Of a stretch of DNA of 64,000 nucleotides, positions 53,482 to 63,564 are shown piece by piece. The first letter of the stretch is position 1; each line of letters begins with the position of its first letter. Origin of the DNA: Clostridium sp. C8-1-8 (GTDB lineage: Bacteria > Bacillota > Clostridia > Clostridiales > Clostridiaceae); assembly GCF_009928445.1 (NCBI RefSeq), contig NZ_JAABNO010000020.1, positions 1 through 64,000 on the forward strand, given 5' to 3'. Made by a program: the position numbers and the translations under genes. Below the pieces are notes generated by a model that did no database searches, had not been told where the DNA came from, and worked only from the letters and a program-made list of their open reading frames with translations.

Positions 53482-53807
53482 ACTCTCACTCCCCTCCTAT
53501 TATTTTTGTATAGTACTAATAAAGCCAGTAATGCTATAGGCGCAGATAATATACTGTTAAGAATTATTACATTGACCAAACCAAACTTAATTCCCATTAG
53601 GATTTGAGCAATAGCTATTGCAGGAACCATAATAATATATAATACGTCCTGCCACCAGTTGCTGGAGTGCTTTTTATACTTTACATTTGTTATTAAAGTC
53701 AAAGTATCTACTTCTTTTATCAGTCCTATCTGTTCCAAGTAGTCATCTTCCAAAAAACTAACTTTCTGAATACTTTTTTCTCTTGAACTTTTATCTATAT
53801 CACTCAT
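53478..53807 (-). CDS. Small two-helix membrane protein, possible anti-sigma factor
   Basis: 109 aa. A charged cytoplasmic N-terminal part (about 1-55, with EDDYLEQIGLIKEVD) and two membrane helices (about 53-72 and 77-98). Size, topology and position directly behind the ECF sigma gene (6-base gap) resemble YxlC of the Bacillus SigY operon, which holds its sigma inactive. No zinc anti-sigma motif is present. Function inferred from position. Confidence 0.6.
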   Translation of the reverse strand: MSDIDKSSREKSIQKVSFLEDDYLEQIGLIKEVDTLTLITNVKYKKHSSNWWQDVLYIIMVPAIAIAQILMGIKFGLVNVIILNSILSAPIALLALLVLYKNNRRGVRV

Positions 53808-53813
53808 ACCTAA

Positions 53814-54347
53814 TCACTCCTTTTCACCTAATAAACTCTTTAAAGTTTTGATTGTGTTATGAATTCTAGACTTTACAGTTCCTTCTGCACAATTCATAAT
53901 ATTGCTTATCTCTTCTAAGCTGTATCCGTAATAATGCTTTAATATAAATGAAACCCTTTTTTCATAGCTCAGCTTTTGAAGTTCCTTAAGTGCGTTCTCA
54001 ACCTGTATTTTTTCATATACCCTCTCATCCATTTCTTTTGTATCTGATACAATTGAGTAGTTTTCAATAGAACTAAACTCTATAATTTTTTGTCTTTTTA
54101 AATAATTTTTATATATGTTTAAGGCAATCCTTATAAGCCAGCTTAAAAACTTACTTTCTCCTCTGAAGTCTTTTATATTGTTTATAGCCTTCATAAGAGT
54201 CTCTTGAAGTAGATCTTCTGATAAATAAACATCTCCAGTTAGCTTTATCAAAAATCCATAGAGTTTTTTATAGTTTTGCTGAAATAAAAGGTTTAAGGCA
54301 CTGTCATTGCCAGCTTTAGCCTTATTGATAAGTTCTAACTCCTCCAA
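53814..54347 (-). CDS. ECF RNA polymerase sigma factor (SigY-like)
   Basis: 177 aa with region 2 (LYGFLIKLTGDVYLSEDLLQ, DFRGESKFLSWLIRIALN) and region 4 (LKELQKLSYEKRVSFILKHY, SLEEISNIMNCAEGTVKSRI). No C-terminal extension. First gene of a four-gene operon of membrane proteins, as for sigY of Bacillus. It probably directs its own operon, but I could not identify a matching -35/-10 pair with certainty. ATG behind GGGGGGAG. Confidence 0.92.
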   Translation of the reverse strand: MEELELINKAKAGNDSALNLLFQQNYKKLYGFLIKLTGDVYLSEDLLQETLMKAINNIKDFRGESKFLSWLIRIALNIYKNYLKRQKIIEFSSIENYSIVSDTKEMDERVYEKIQVENALKELQKLSYEKRVSFILKHYYGYSLEEISNIMNCAEGTVKSRIHNTIKTLKSLLGEKE

Positions 54348-54525
54348 ATCTACTCCCCCCTAACCCCTATACAAATAAGACAATTGAAATAAAAATAAGT
54401 TCATTATTTTTTTATTTTAAGGTTAAAATTCATATTAACTTAACAACCTTCTATAAGTTTCATTTATTTCAACTAATTGACATTTATAAAAAAAGTAGTA
54501 AACTATTCTTAAGAAATATATAAAC
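54348..54525. other. Upstream region of the ECF sigma operon
   Basis: AT-rich with no supported gene. AAC-type ECF -35 candidates such as TTAACAACC (about 54438) exist but I do not assign them. Confidence 0.3.
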
Positions 54526-54614
54526 GTACCTCTTAAATTGTTGAATTTAAATCTTTAGCTTTTCCTTAGACCCCCATAGGAACTATAAGAAATAACTTCG
54601 AAATTAAGAGGTAC
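54526..54614. repeat. Inverted-repeat element, GTACCTCTTAA variant
   Basis: Perfect 11-bp ends GTACCTCTTAA (54526-54536) and TTAAGAGGTAC (54604-54614) enclose 67 bases. Length and ends resemble the GTACCACTT family, with a different inner sequence. Confidence 0.65.
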
Positions 54615-54796
54615 AATTATAAAATTCCTAAATGAACTATTAATTTATACCTGCCCGACAATCCCTAAAAGTTTGGATTGTGGAACAATCATAAATTAAG
54701 TTTCCATATAGGAACTCTTAAAAAAGTACTTTTATTAAAATTCATAAAAGATAAATATATAACATTAATTAAAATTAATTTGTAGGAAGTGATAAA

Positions 54797-56005
54797 ATGT
54801 CAAAAGTACTATTTTTAAATGTTCGTGGACACGGACACGTAAACCCTACCTTAGGTTTGGTATCAGAATTAGTAAAGAGAGGAGAAGAGGTTATCTATTA
54901 TTCTTATGATGAATTCAAAGAAAGAATAGAGAAAACCGGAGCTACTTATAAAGAATTAAAAGCTGATGTGTTTAAACGGCCTCAAACTGGTGTAACTAAT
55001 AAACACTCTAGCATGGAACAAATGCTTAACTTTATAAATATTACTCTCCAATCTAGCGAAAACTTTATAAAAGATTTCTTAGCTGAAATAGGTGATACGC
55101 ACTTTGACTACATGATGTATGGAGCTTCTTTCCCTTATGGTAAAATTATAGCACAAATACTAGGCATCCCTTCAGTATCCTCCTTTGCCATATTTGCTAC
55201 CCCAAGAGAGCTTAAATACGGATCTGGCAATAAGTTTAATGAAGACTTATTAAAAAATCACCCTGTAATGGACACTTACAATAAGCTTGCAACCAATCTT
55301 AAGAATACCTATGGTGTAACAACTCCTTCATTAATAGAACTATTCTTTAATAAGGGTGACCTAAATATCGCCTATACCTCTGAATACTTTGTAGCTCATC
55401 CTGAGTACTATGATGATAGTTTTAGATTCATAGGACCTCCTATATATGATAGAAAAGAAGATTTAGATTTTCCTTTTGATAAGTTGGAAGGCAAGAAGGT
55501 TATATATATATCTTTAGGCACAGTTTTTAGTGCTGCTGATCTAAAGGTATATGATTTATTTTTTGAAGCTTTTGGTAATATTGACGCAGTGGTAGTGATG
55601 ACTGCTTACAATGTTGATACCTCAAGTTTTTCTATTCCGGACAACTTTATAGTAAAAAACTATGTACCTCAATCTGCAATACTTAAGTATACTAATGTTG
55701 CTATAACCCACGCTGGTATGAATAGCACTAGCGATTTAATATATAATAATGTTCCCTTTGTTGCAATTCCCTTTGGAGCAGATCAGCCTTATATGGCATC
55801 AAGGGCAGCTGAATTAGGTGCAGCAATTAAACTTGATGCAGACAAGCTTTCAGTAGAAGATTTAAAGCAAGCTGTTAATAAGGTATTGATTGATCCAAGC
55901 TATTACGAAAATATAAAAAAGATAAGTCAATCCTTTGAGCATTCAGGAGGCTATAAAAAAGCAGCAGAAGAAATACTGAAATTCAAAGAAAACTTAGCAG
56001 TATAG
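54797..56005 (+). CDS. MGT-type UDP-glycosyltransferase (GT1)
   Basis: 402 aa with two Rossmann halves. N-terminal acceptor part: LFLNVRGHGHVNPTLGLVSE; C-terminal donor motif: NYVPQSAILKYTNVAITHAGMNS and PFVAIPFGADQPYMA. Of the macrolide glycosyltransferase type, which add sugars to lipids, macrolides or other small molecules. Standing alone behind a weak GGAAGTG site, so the substrate cannot be guessed; detoxification or glycolipid synthesis are both possible. Confidence 0.9.
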   Translation: MSKVLFLNVRGHGHVNPTLGLVSELVKRGEEVIYYSYDEFKERIEKTGATYKELKADVFKRPQTGVTNKHSSMEQMLNFINITLQSSENFIKDFLAEIGDTHFDYMMYGASFPYGKIIAQILGIPSVSSFAIFATPRELKYGSGNKFNEDLLKNHPVMDTYNKLATNLKNTYGVTTPSLIELFFNKGDLNIAYTSEYFVAHPEYYDDSFRFIGPPIYDRKEDLDFPFDKLEGKKVIYISLGTVFSAADLKVYDLFFEAFGNIDAVVVMTAYNVDTSSFSIPDNFIVKNYVPQSAILKYTNVAITHAGMNSTSDLIYNNVPFVAIPFGADQPYMASRAAELGAAIKLDADKLSVEDLKQAVNKVLIDPSYYENIKKISQSFEHSGGYKKAAEEILKFKENLAV

Positions 56006-56071
56006 CCCTATTGTAAGCTTTTACTGCTTCACATTAATAACAGAATTTCATATTAGATTTTGCTTGATTAT

Positions 56072-56115
56072 AAAGCCTATGGATATAAGTAAATAATCTT
56101 ATATCCATAGGCTTT
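56072..56115. terminator. Bidirectional terminator
   Basis: An 18-bp stem: AAAGCCTATGGATATAAG (56072-56089) with its complement at 56098-56115, between convergent genes. Confidence 0.88.
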
Positions 56116-56154
56116 ACATAGAACTTTATACTCTCACTTGGCATAATACTACTT

Positions 56155-57099
56155 CTATGTATTTGTAGACTTTTTAGCTGTATTATAGTATTCTAGGAAC
56201 AGATTTATATTTGAAATACATTCAAGTACAGTATTTAATCCAAAAATCCTATCAATAATCTCCACCATATGGTATCCGGCCCAATACCCCTTAAGTTCTT
56301 GTCCAAAAAGAACTTCTATTTCTTTATCTACCTCTAGCCCCCCTGCTATTATTTTATCTATTATTAACTCTACCTCTTCTAATATTAAGGCCATGTTTTC
56401 ATCATTATTCTGCCATTGAGTACTTTTGAAAGATGATAATTCTTCTGGATTATTTAAGTAATACATTGCGCTTCCTTCCGAAAGAAGCTCACTTAATAAT
56501 CTAACCTTACCTTTTTCTCTAGCTGAATTTAAGCCATCTATTACTGCTTTAAAATTCCTATCTGTACCTATATGATGAACTTCATGAGCAATTATTCTAG
56601 TTAAGAATTCTGAATTAATTTTATCTCCCTCCCATAGAACTTCATCACATAAATCAACAGCTATTTTATCTTTAAGCACTATAGAGGTTCCTCTTATTCC
56701 ATACAAAAAATAAACCTTTATATCAAGGTCATCATCAATATATATTGGTAAAAACTTATTGGCCATTTTAACAGAATTGTCTATTATTTGATTTAAGTCC
56801 AATTTTGAAAGAGTTTTTTTGACACAGCTTAATCTAGAAAAACCCTGTTTAATACTCTTTAATATTATATTATCAACACCTTCTAGTTTAGGGTTCTCTA
56901 TTGCCAAACTAAATAACTTCACCAATAACTCCTTACCAATCATACTTCCACCATAATGGAAAAGATGCTCATTTAGAAATTTAATTCCTTCCTCTTCTAA
57001 ATATCTATTAATTTGATTTTCTGTTAGTGTATTCTTCTCTATATTATCAAATAGCTCAATGGATCTATTTAATGCTGAATAATCAAAACTTATACTCAC
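56155..57099 (-). CDS. HExxH protein, putative zinc peptidase (DUF5700-like)
   Basis: 314 aa, soluble. The motif HEVHH is in RIIAHEVHHIGTD (about 172-176), followed some 30 residues later by ELLSEGSAMYYL, whose Glu would be the third zinc ligand of a gluzincin. Otherwise helical. It resembles uncharacterised DUF5700/DUF2268-type proteins. Peptidase activity is inferred from motifs alone. No signal peptide, so cytoplasmic. The ATG has GGAGG upstream. Confidence 0.72.
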   Translation of the reverse strand: MSISFDYSALNRSIELFDNIEKNTLTENQINRYLEEEGIKFLNEHLFHYGGSMIGKELLVKLFSLAIENPKLEGVDNIILKSIKQGFSRLSCVKKTLSKLDLNQIIDNSVKMANKFLPIYIDDDLDIKVYFLYGIRGTSIVLKDKIAVDLCDEVLWEGDKINSEFLTRIIAHEVHHIGTDRNFKAVIDGLNSAREKGKVRLLSELLSEGSAMYYLNNPEELSSFKSTQWQNNDENMALILEEVELIIDKIIAGGLEVDKEIEVLFGQELKGYWAGYHMVEIIDRIFGLNTVLECISNINLFLEYYNTAKKSTNT

Positions 57100-57337
57100 A
57101 CATATCCTCCAATCTATAGGATCACATTACGAAGACTTAAGTTATACCTGACTTAAAATCACACACCTATGAACTTTAGGCACTCATAACTTAATAGTTG
57201 AAGTTGGGACCCATAATAAAATCATTAAATTTGCTAATGATATAAGTTCAACATTAGTTAATTAACTCCTTCCATGTTTTCATTGATTACTTATAAATAG
57301 CGCTGCAGCCTACAAAAATCATAAACTCTTAAAAAGT

Positions 57338-57374
57338 AAAAAGTCATGCATCTTTATAAAATGCATGACTTTTT
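57338..57374 (-). terminator. Terminator of the sulfite/nitrite reductase gene
   Basis: A 13-bp stem: AAAAAGTCATGCA (57338-57350) with TGCATGACTTTTT (57362-57374). The rest of 57100-57337 shows no gene. Confidence 0.85.
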
Positions 57375-57406
57375 ATAATATATATTTTTAAATATACACT
57401 AAGCTT

Positions 57407-58957
57407 CTAAACAGCAAACTTAGCAACCAGTTCCTTAAACTCTGCTTCATGGCTTTCAAGCCAATCTATAAACTCAACCTTTTCAGTTCTTATAGTTTTT
57501 GCTAGTTCAAGTAAAAATTGAGGTACCTGATCTTGAAGAATATCACCATAGAAAGCCCCAAGCTTTGTAACACCTTTACCTAATTGTCCCTTTACATGTA
57601 GCTCAAAAACATTACTTGACACATTGTTTACTCTCTTAAGTTTTCCAAAGAAACCTATAGCTCCAACTTCATGTACTCCACAAGAATTGGCACAACCTGA
57701 TATATGAATTCTTGGTAATATATCTTCTGTTATATTTTCTTCCTTGAATTTGCTTACTATTTCTTGAAGTGTCTTTTGTCCATTTAAAACACCTATTTGA
57801 CAAGTAGGTACACCAATGCAAGCTACTGACTGTTCTAATCTAGTTTCTCCACCTAGAGTTTTTGTAAGCTTTATTAATCTTTCAGCCTCTTCACCGTTAA
57901 GGTTTATTATGTATAAACCTTCATTCATTGTAAGTCTTACTTCAGCTTCTTCAATGACGCTTATTTCCTCTAAAAGCATCTTTAATACAGATAACTTTAA
58001 TTGTCCTCCTATAGGATGGAAGTATACACTATAAAGTCCTTCAACCTTTTGCTCAAAAAGCCTATTACTAACTAAATTAGTTTTTCTGCCTTCTTTAACA
58101 ACTTTTTTATTAATTACCTCTAAACTTATATTTTGCTCTGTCCTAACCTTCTCTAAATGCTTCTTATAGCATTGAATAAAAGCTTCTGCTCCCATTCTCT
58201 CAACTATATATCTAATACGAGCCTTGCCATGATTCTCATAATCACCTTCAGCAATAAACAAGCTAGTCATTGCCTCTACATGATATAATACATCCTTTGG
58301 CTCTACTAGTTCATCATATTCTATTCCAACCTTAGGATTTCTTCCAAGTCCGCCACCTAGATAAAGTTTAAAATATTCTCTTTCATTTTCCTTTACTGCT
58401 AAAAATCCCAAATCTGTAACTGTAGCATGAGCCTCATCTTCATTGCTGCTAGCAAAAGCCACCTTTAACTTTCTAGGTAATTTGTAGCTTGTTATTTTAC
58501 TTAAAAAATGTTCGTTAACCTTTATAGCATATGGAGTTACATCAAACGCTTCCTTAGGATTAACGCCTGAAAGTGGTGACAGAGCTACATTCCTTGGAAA
58601 ATTACCACCAGCTCCTCTAGTATGTATTCCTTCTTCTAAAGCAGCTTTCATAATCTCATATATTTCATCTATACCTAATCCATGAAGTTGTATATCTTGT
58701 CTAGTTGTAAGATGTACCCCTTCAAGATTGAATTTGTCCGCTAATCCATAAATGAATTTTAGTTTATCCTTCGATAGAACTCCTGAAAAAGTTCTTAATC
58801 TTACCATGAATTCTGTTCCACTTCTATGAGAATATACACCCATTCCACCTGAAGTCTTCTTAAATTCAGCTCTATTTATCTCACCATCTAAGAATTTATG
58901 ACCTATAATTCTAAAATTCTCAATGTCTTTAATTAATTGTTCTTTTAAATCACTCAT
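57407..58957 (-). CDS. Ferredoxin-dependent sulfite/nitrite reductase (siroheme)
   Basis: 516 aa from the ATG at 58957 (GGGGTGATT). Two-fold repeated NiR/SiR architecture: ferredoxin-like half domains with LTTRQDIQLHGLG and siroheme contacts RGAGGNFPRNV; cluster Cys in ACIGVPTCQIG (C-x5-C) and SGCANSCG (C-x3-C). It reduces sulfite or nitrite by six electrons. No electron-donor subunit is adjacent, so ferredoxin is likely. A CRP/FNR-like palindrome lies upstream. Confidence 0.93.
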   Translation of the reverse strand: MSDLKEQLIKDIENFRIIGHKFLDGEINRAEFKKTSGGMGVYSHRSGTEFMVRLRTFSGVLSKDKLKFIYGLADKFNLEGVHLTTRQDIQLHGLGIDEIYEIMKAALEEGIHTRGAGGNFPRNVALSPLSGVNPKEAFDVTPYAIKVNEHFLSKITSYKLPRKLKVAFASSNEDEAHATVTDLGFLAVKENEREYFKLYLGGGLGRNPKVGIEYDELVEPKDVLYHVEAMTSLFIAEGDYENHGKARIRYIVERMGAEAFIQCYKKHLEKVRTEQNISLEVINKKVVKEGRKTNLVSNRLFEQKVEGLYSVYFHPIGGQLKLSVLKMLLEEISVIEEAEVRLTMNEGLYIINLNGEEAERLIKLTKTLGGETRLEQSVACIGVPTCQIGVLNGQKTLQEIVSKFKEENITEDILPRIHISGCANSCGVHEVGAIGFFGKLKRVNNVSSNVFELHVKGQLGKGVTKLGAFYGDILQDQVPQFLLELAKTIRTEKVEFIDWLESHEAEFKELVAKFAV

Positions 58958-59004
58958 TACAATCACCCCAACAATTAAGTAGTATTTTTTGTTAATTTCA
59001 TACT

Positions 59005-59061
59005 CTTATACAAAAGTATACTACTATATTTATACCAAGTAAAACTGTGATTTTAATCACA
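59005..59061 (-). promoter_or_regulatory. CRP/FNR-type palindrome and promoter of the reductase gene
   Basis: TGTGATTTTAATCACA (59046-59061) is a perfect TGTGA-N6-TCACA palindrome. On the minus strand TATACT (59020-59015) lies downstream, placing the palindrome centre about 45 bases before the start, an activator position. The remainder of 58958-59278 holds no gene. Confidence 0.5.
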
Positions 59062-59278
59062 AAGTCATTTATTCCCTTAGAAGTTGTCAAAGCTTCTCCG
59101 CACATTATCTAGGGTAATTGTTTAATCTTAGTATACTTATTATAATGGTAATTTTTAAACTATTTTATACTTTACTAAACTAACTTTTCTTTTATAAGGC
59201 ATTTCTTATTAATCCGCTCTCCCACCCTAATATTACCAACTTTAGCCGAGCAAAAAAGTTACAACTAGTCTATACAGT

Positions 59279-59314
59279 AAAGAGAAGGTCAATCCTTAGA
59301 TTAACCTTCTCTTT
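59279..59314 (-). terminator. Terminator of the GH1 gene
   Basis: AAAGAGAAGGT (59279-59289) pairs with ACCTTCTCTTT (59304-59314). Confidence 0.85.
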
Positions 59315-59340
59315 AATAATTATTTTATATTAAATTAGCC

Positions 59341-61117
<1,777 letters not shown>

Positions 61118-61195
61118 TATGCTTAAGAACATTGTTGAATTTAGCTGTTTATGAATAGATGCTATATTAGTGAGCTAATATAATTAAATGATTTT
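61118..61195 (+). repeat. Dispersed repeat A, diverged copy
   Basis: TATGCTTAAGAACATTGTTG, AATTTAGCTG, TATGAATAGATGCTATATTA and TTAAATGATTTT follow the order of the 17287 copy. Confidence 0.5.
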
Positions 61196-61214
61196 TTCAG
61201 TCTTAAAATTAATT

Positions 61215-61254
61215 CGGGATATAAAACGTCTATTAACAGTAGTTTTATATCCCG
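61215..61254 (-). terminator. Terminator of the nitroreductase gene
   Basis: CGGGATATAAAAC (61215-61227) pairs with GTTTTATATCCCG (61242-61254). A second small hairpin, AAATCGC/GCGATTT, lies at 61270-61287, nearer the gene. Confidence 0.8.
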
Positions 61255-61307
61255 ATATTTTATATAAAGAAATCGCAAAAGCGATTTTCATTAACTAAAT
61301 TTATATA

Positions 61308-61907
61308 TTATTTAAATATCTTAACTCTTTCTTCTAATGGTTGGAATTGCTTTTCAGCTGGTTCTGCTGTTGGTTTTCCAAAAGGCATCTGAGCTATAAG
61401 CTTCCAGTTAGCAGGAACATTCCATTCACTCTTAACATCTTGCTCAATAAGTTCATTATAGTGCTGTAAAGAAACTCCAAAGCCTTCTATTTCCAATCCT
61501 GTCCAAACAACGAATTGATGCATGCCGCTTGATTGTTGAGACCATATTGGGAAGTTATCTTTATATAACGCAAATTGATTTTGCAAAGACTCAATAACAC
61601 TGCTGTCTTCAAAGAACAATACTGTTCCATAGCCATTTTTAAATGAATTTATCTTGTCCTCAGTAGAGCTAAACTGATCTTCTGGTACTATCTTTCTTAA
61701 AGCATCCTTTGTTATCTCCCATAGTCTATCATGTTGAGCTCCAAGTAATAATATTACTCTAGCACTTTGAGAGTTAAATGCAGATGGTACATACTTTACT
61801 GCCTTTTCTATAACCTCTTTTATCTTCTGATCAGAAACTACTGCTTCCTTGCTAATTCCGTAAAATGATCTTCTGCTTTCTATAGCATCAAAAAAATTCT
61901 TTTCCAT
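61308..61907 (-). CDS. Nitroreductase family protein (Frm2/Hbn1-like)
   Basis: 199 aa, a compact FMN enzyme. N-terminal AIESRRSFYGI and VPSAFNSQSARVILL bind FMN phosphate and ring; C-terminal PFGKPTAEPAEKQF is typical of the small Frm2/Hbn1/YdgI subgroup. Members reduce nitro compounds or quinones using NAD(P)H, often for detoxification. An operator-like inverted repeat over the start site suggests repression. ATG behind CGGAGGTAA. Confidence 0.92.
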   Translation of the reverse strand: MEKNFFDAIESRRSFYGISKEAVVSDQKIKEVIEKAVKYVPSAFNSQSARVILLLGAQHDRLWEITKDALRKIVPEDQFSSTEDKINSFKNGYGTVLFFEDSSVIESLQNQFALYKDNFPIWSQQSSGMHQFVVWTGLEIEGFGVSLQHYNELIEQDVKSEWNVPANWKLIAQMPFGKPTAEPAEKQFQPLEERVKIFK

Positions 61908-61976
61908 TTTAATTACCTCCGTAATATTTATTTTTATTTTTTATATTAGAATTCATATGTTATTTTATACTTAATA

Positions 61977-62040
61977 TTAGTTACTAACTTATTGTAACTA
62001 ACTATATATAAATTATATGATACCAATTCTCAACAGTCAA
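61977..62040 (-). promoter_or_regulatory. Promoter and operator of the nitroreductase gene
   Basis: On the minus strand TTGACT (62040-62035), 17 bases, TATAAT (62017-62012). Just downstream, TTAGTTAC (61977-61984) and GTAACTAA (61994-62001) form an 8-bp inverted repeat over the expected start, as for HxlR or MarR repressors that control such genes. No regulator gene is adjacent. Confidence 0.7.
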
Positions 62041-62257
62041 GTATTTTTATAAAACTTTTATATTTTTTAGTAGTTTTTTATCTCTACCCTCTTTTTCAAA
62101 GTTATGCTAATAAAATCATAAATATCACCTAGTTTTTTTCTTAATGCTTCTATCTATCCTATGTTCAACACAATGCTTTAATAGAATCTTTTTTTTATTT
62201 ACTGTTTAGCTCTTTAATCATGATTTTTATAAATTTTATATTCTAAAAATATGCTAT

Positions 62258-62347
62258 GTTTAAAAATGTTGTTTAAATTAAGTGGCTATGAAGGAGATGC
62301 TATATGAGCGAGCAATTAATTTAAACGCGGTGTTTTAACATAGCCAG
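62258..62347 (+). repeat. Dispersed repeat A with MSEQLI micro-ORF
   Basis: TATGTTTAAAAATG, AAATTAAGTGGCTATGAAGG, AGATGCTATATGAGCGAGCA and ends GTTTTAACATAGCC, so ends TATGTTTAAA/TTTTAACATA are inverted. It matches 17287-17375 (reverse) over about 39 bases. The rest of 61908-62432 holds no gene. Confidence 0.65.
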
Positions 62348-62432
62348 AAAATAAAAAACATAAAAGACTTCTAGACTCCTTTATGTTCCTATCTTACTCT
62401 GTATTTATTTATATATTCATAAATAATATAGT

Positions 62433-62825
62433 TTAGCCCTCTATAATCTTTATATATATTTTTCTATCCCTCGGGCCGTCGAATTCGCAAAAGTAAACTC
62501 CTTGCCATGTACCTAGCTTAAGCTGGCCATTCTCCACTATCAAATTAACAGAAGAGCCCATTAAGGATGCCTTTATATGTGCATGTGAATTACCCTCAAA
62601 ATGTTTAAACTCTTTACTCTCTGGAAACACATTTCTAAAAGCAAAAAGCATGTCAGAAACAACGTCTGGATCTGCATTCTCATTAATAGTTATTCCCGCA
62701 GTAGTATGTGGCACAAAAACTACTACTATACCATTTCTCACACCACTATCTTTTAATTCCTGTCTTATCATAGGAGTAATATTTATAAATTCATCCTTTG
62801 CTCTGGTTTTCACATTATGCTCCAT
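62433..62825 (-). CDS. yjbQ: YjbQ family protein (UPF0047)
   Basis: 130 aa from the ATG at 62825 (AGAGGT). The family motif is clear: VVFVPHTTAGITINENADPDV (HTTA), HFEGNSHAHIKASLMGSS (HAH) and LGTWQGVYFCEFDGPR. The conserved His suggest a metal site. Some members can substitute weakly for thiamine-phosphate synthase, but the true role is unsettled. Stands alone. Confidence 0.95.
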   Translation of the reverse strand: MEHNVKTRAKDEFINITPMIRQELKDSGVRNGIVVVFVPHTTAGITINENADPDVVSDMLFAFRNVFPESKEFKHFEGNSHAHIKASLMGSSVNLIVENGQLKLGTWQGVYFCEFDGPRDRKIYIKIIEG

Positions 62826-62863
62826 CAAAATACCTCTTTCCTATTCAACATTAGATAAAAAAT

Positions 62864-62958
62864 ATAGATGTATACCTATAGTAACTAAACCTCTGTCTTC
62901 AACTTTCCTTTAATATATCTAGGAAAAATATAAGTTTAGTTAATAGGTAATACATCTA
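62864..62958. repeat. Imperfect inverted-repeat element, about 95 bp
   Basis: ATAGATGTATACCTATAGTA, ACTAAAC at the left faces GTTTAGTTAATAGGTAATAC, ATCTAT at the right: about 27-bp imperfect ends. It lies upstream of yjbQ and resembles the size of the GTACCACTT elements, but its sequence is different. Confidence 0.6.
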
Positions 62959-63016
62959 TGGATAAACCATTGATTATTTTAATTTTATCACAGTAACAAT
63001 TTTAGCGATGTACTTT

Positions 63017-63478
63017 TTAGATTATATTATCAAATAAGGTTATAAACTCTCCATAACCTTCTTGTACCAATTTATCTTTTGGTATAAATCTTAGAGAAGC
63101 TGAATTAATACAGTATCTTAGTCCGCCTTCTTCTTCTGGCCCATCTGTAAAGACATGACCTAAGTGAGAATCTGCATCTGCACTTCTTACCTCTACTCTA
63201 TGCATATTATGGCTTAAATCAGCTTTTTCCTTTATAAAGTCATTATTTATAGGTTTAGTAAAAGCCGGCCAGCCACAGCCGGAATTGTATTTATCACTTG
63301 ATGCAAATAGAGGCTCTCCAGAAACTATATCAACATAAATTCCTTCTTCAAAGTTTGTATCATACTCATTTGTAAATGGCCTTTCTGTACCGTTATTTTG
63401 TGTTACTTCATATTGAAGCGGAGTTAATCTTTCCTTTAACTTTTCATCACTCTCTTTAGTATATTTATTTATTGGCAA
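63017..63478 (-). CDS. msrB: Peptide-methionine (R)-S-oxide reductase
   Basis: 153 aa, MsrB domain only. The catalytic Cys is in [11 protein letters not shown], with SGCGWPAF and HLGHVFTDG as conserved loops. The CxxC zinc pairs of some MsrB are absent. It repairs methionine R-sulfoxide in proteins. A TTG start at 63478 is spaced eight bases from GGAGG; the intervening ATG is out of frame. Confidence 0.96.
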   Translation of the reverse strand: MPINKYTKESDEKLKERLTPLQYEVTQNNGTERPFTNEYDTNFEEGIYVDIVSGEPLFASSDKYNSGCGWPAFTKPINNDFIKEKADLSHNMHRVEVRSADADSHLGHVFTDGPEEEGGLRYCINSASLRFIPKDKLVQEGYGEFITLFDNII

Positions 63479-63564
63479 ATCTCATCCCTCCAATTAATTA
63501 AGTAAGTATTATTATTTGTAAGTTGCTAGCAAATATAATTTAAAACGTAAATGCACATAGTAGA

